Below, piece after piece: positions 15,743 to 16,842 of a stretch of 16,842 nt of DNA. The position numbers and the translations under genes are program-made. Positions within the stretch are counted from its first letter, which is position 1, and the number at the start of each line of letters is the position of its first letter. The notes beneath the pieces are model-generated. The model ran no database searches. It was not told the origin of the DNA and saw only the letters and a program-made list of their open reading frames with translations. Source of the stretch: an uncultured Anaerococcus sp. (GTDB lineage Bacteria > Bacillota > Clostridia > Tissierellales > Peptoniphilaceae); assembly GCF_937934665.1 (NCBI RefSeq), contig NZ_CALGYW010000062.1, positions 1 through 16,842 on the forward strand, written 5' to 3'.

Positions 15743-16386
15743 CAGCTTATCCTCCCACCAGACTTTATAAGGTCATCCTTTCCCTTATAATTTACACTTG
15801 TTTTTATAATTGTTTCTACAGCTCTTACCATATTTTCTAAACTCATTGAAGCCACACCCCTCTTATCTAGTACCTGGGAAGGCAAGTAAGGAACGTGGAT
15901 AAAACCTGCTGTCATATTTTTATACTTACTTGCATAATACAAGTCATTATACATAATAAAATTACAAACATAGGTACCAGCTGAATTAGAAATTGAGGCT
16001 GGTATTTCTTCCTTTTTTAAATTTTCTACTATGGCTTTAATTGGTAGAGTCGAAAAATAAGCATTTTCCCCATCTTTTTTTATTTTCTCATCAATTGGCA
16101 TATTGCCATTATTATCAGGTATAGATGCGTCAGCTATATTTATAGCTACTCTTTCTACTGTAATCTCATACCTACCACCTGCTTGCCCAAGAGAAATAAT
16201 TATATCTGGTCTTAGCTTATCAATTTCTTTCTCAAGTATTTCCCCAGCTTTATAAAAAGATGTAGGTAGTAAAAGTTTTTCTATCTTATGCCCACTTACT
16301 TCTTCTCTAAGCTTATCAATAATTAAGCTTGCTGGGTTTATCCTTTCGCCATTAAAGGCATCAAATCCTGTTACTAAAATTTTCAT
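15742..16386 (-). CDS. pcp: Pyroglutamyl-peptidase I (EC 3.4.19.3)
   Basis: A 214-residue cytosolic cysteine peptidase that removes N-terminal pyroglutamate from peptides. It starts with MKILVTGFDAFNGERINPA, the classic Pcp N-terminus. The catalytic triad is visible: Glu78 in ITVERVAIN, Cys141 in GTYVCNFIMY and His164 in AGFIHVPYLPSQ, with spacing equivalent to Glu81/Cys144/His168 of the Bacillus amyloliquefaciens enzyme. Length equals the family norm (about 215). AGAGGTG precedes the ATG at a good distance. It is first in a two-gene unit with the lipase-like hydrolase, fitting a peptide- and lipid-scavenging lifestyle. The upstream 91-bp region shared with the divergent rhodanese gene is very AT-rich; no clear -35/-10 pair for this gene stands out. 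Confidence 0.96.
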   Translation of the reverse strand: MKILVTGFDAFNGERINPASLIIDKLREEVSGHKIEKLLLPTSFYKAGEILEKEIDKLRPDIIISLGQAGGRYEITVERVAINIADASIPDNNGNMPIDEKIKKDGENAYFSTLPIKAIVENLKKEEIPASISNSAGTYVCNFIMYNDLYYASKYKNMTAGFIHVPYLPSQVLDKRGVASMSLENMVRAVETIIKTSVNYKGKDDLIKSGGRIS

Positions 16387-16423
16387 AATTCACCTCTATA
16401 TGTAATTACCATAAAATAGTCTT

Positions 16424-16472
16424 TTCTAAACAAAATAAAATATATTTATAGTATAGTTATAAAAAAAGGAGA
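16424..16472 (+). promoter_or_regulatory. Putative promoter and ribosome binding site of the rhodanese gene
   Basis: In the divergent intergenic region the plus strand has two overlapping TATAGT boxes (16447-16452 and 16452-16457), a weak TTCTAA 17 bases upstream of the first, and an AAAGGAG ribosome binding site just before the ATG at 16478. The whole region is close to 85 % A+T, so the exact box is uncertain. Confidence 0.4.
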
Positions 16473-16477
16473 ATAAA

Positions 16478-16774
16478 ATGACTATTAAAGAAATATCTGG
16501 AGATGACTTATTAAAACTTGATGACTCTTATAAAATCATCGATGTTAGAACTAGTGAAGAATATAAAAACGGCCATATTAAAAACGCCATAAATATCCCC
16601 CTAGATAGGATTATGGAAGATGATTTTAACCTTGATAAGGATGATAAGCTTATTATCCACTGCAGGACGAACGGTAGGTCTAAGATGGCCTTAGCCCACC
16701 TTGAGGACCTTGGTTATAAAAACTTATACCTTGCTCCAGGAGTAGACCTATATGAATATGATTTAGCTAAATAA
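16478..16774 (+). CDS. Single-domain rhodanese-like sulfurtransferase
   Basis: A 98-residue cytoplasmic protein made of one rhodanese domain. It has IIDVRTSEEYKNGHIKNAINIP (20-41), the CH2A-type motif of the family, and an active-site loop HCRTNGRS with Cys62 as the persulfide-carrying residue. The six-residue loop (CRTNGR) fits sulfur rather than phosphatase substrates. Such proteins move sulfane sulfur from thiosulfate or persulfides to cyanide or carrier proteins; the physiological partner is not shown here. The ATG has AAAGGAG a few bases upstream. It is the only complete plus-strand gene in the window and is divergent from the pyroglutamyl peptidase gene. No terminator follows before the next ribosome binding site, so the next gene may be co-transcribed. 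Confidence 0.93.
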   Translation: MTIKEISGDDLLKLDDSYKIIDVRTSEEYKNGHIKNAINIPLDRIMEDDFNLDKDDKLIIHCRTNGRSKMALAHLEDLGYKNLYLAPGVDLYEYDLAK

Positions 16775-16798
16775 AAAAATCCCTCGCTTGATATGTAC

Positions 16799-16827
16799 CC
16801 TCTTTACTGGACAAACCAGTAAGGAGG
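16799..16827 (+). promoter_or_regulatory. Hairpin that buries the Shine-Dalgarno site of the next gene
   Basis: CCTCTTTACTGG (16799-16810) can pair with CCAGTAAGGAGG (16816-16827) around the five-base loop ACAAA. That is 12 base pairs with one T-G wobble. The 3' arm contains the entire AAGGAGG ribosome binding site (16821-16827) of the ATG at 16836, eight bases on. In this fold translation would be blocked, so the hairpin is a candidate switch. A second CCCTC copy at 16781-16785 could offer an alternative pairing partner. There is no long T run after it, so it does not look like a terminator. Confidence 0.65.
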
Positions 16828-16835
16828 ATATTTTT

Positions 16836-16842
16836 ATGAAAT
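16836..16842 (+). CDS. Start of a gene cut by the window end
   Basis: ATG AAA T at the last seven bases, preceded by a perfect AAGGAGG with an eight-base spacer. The product cannot be told from two codons. The call rests only on the ribosome binding site and spacing. Confidence 0.5.

Noticed and set aside
16775..16827. preQ1-like or other known small riboswitch before the last gene
   Set aside because: ACCCTCT and AAGGAGG recall preQ1-I leaders, but the required upstream AGAGG arm and A-rich tail are absent; only a simple Shine-Dalgarno hairpin is supported.

Overview
The window is low-GC DNA, roughly one third G+C, with strong AGGAGG-type ribosome binding sites, heavy AGA/AGG arginine use, short intergenic gaps and overlapping start/stop codons. 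This, together with a BceAB/BceRS-type peptide-antibiotic module and a pyroglutamyl peptidase, suggests a low-GC anaerobic Firmicute. My best guess is a Gram-positive anaerobic coccus of the Anaerococcus/Peptoniphilus kind; this is inferred from style, not from a marker gene. Fifteen genes are read from the minus strand. One complete gene (rhodanese) and the first codons of another are on the plus strand at the right end. I see no rRNA, tRNA, CRISPR array, insertion sequence or integrase, and no gene-free stretch longer than about 100 bases.

From left to right: (1) 5-1147 holds a membrane protein with a long Ala/Asp/Glu/Lys-rich helical domain, followed by a rho-independent terminator. (2) 1238-7569 is one tightly packed minus-strand unit. 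In order of transcription it encodes an exported protein of unknown function, an ABC ATPase, an FtsX-like permease, an OmpR-type response regulator, an intramembrane-sensing histidine kinase, an unknown 143-residue protein, and a protein that appears to join a HEPN RNase-type motif to a PD-(D/E)XK nuclease-like domain. The middle four genes form a standard Bce-type sensing and detoxification module; the outer genes are less usual. (3) 7627-12687 is a three-gene operon with overlapping reading frames. It encodes a TerB-C-like protein, a BrxD/DUF2791-like P-loop ATPase and an Lhr-like (BrxHI-like) helicase, with a clear sigma-A promoter and a palindrome in the promoter spacer. It has parts resembling BREX but lacks PglX, PglZ, BrxA, BrxB and BrxC in the window. 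It is the best candidate for a poorly described defence or stress system.

(4) 12772-14650 holds a fructosamine-kinase-family gene ending in a UUCG-loop terminator, and upstream of it a secreted CAP-domain protein. The CAP gene's strong promoter and ribosome binding site lead into the wrong reading frame, as if one A were missing just after the ATG. (5) 14738-16386 is a two-gene operon for pyroglutamyl peptidase I and a membrane-anchored monoacylglycerol-lipase-like hydrolase. (6) 16478 to the end holds a single-domain rhodanese on the plus strand, then a 12-bp hairpin that buries the ribosome binding site of a gene whose ATG lies seven bases before the window ends.
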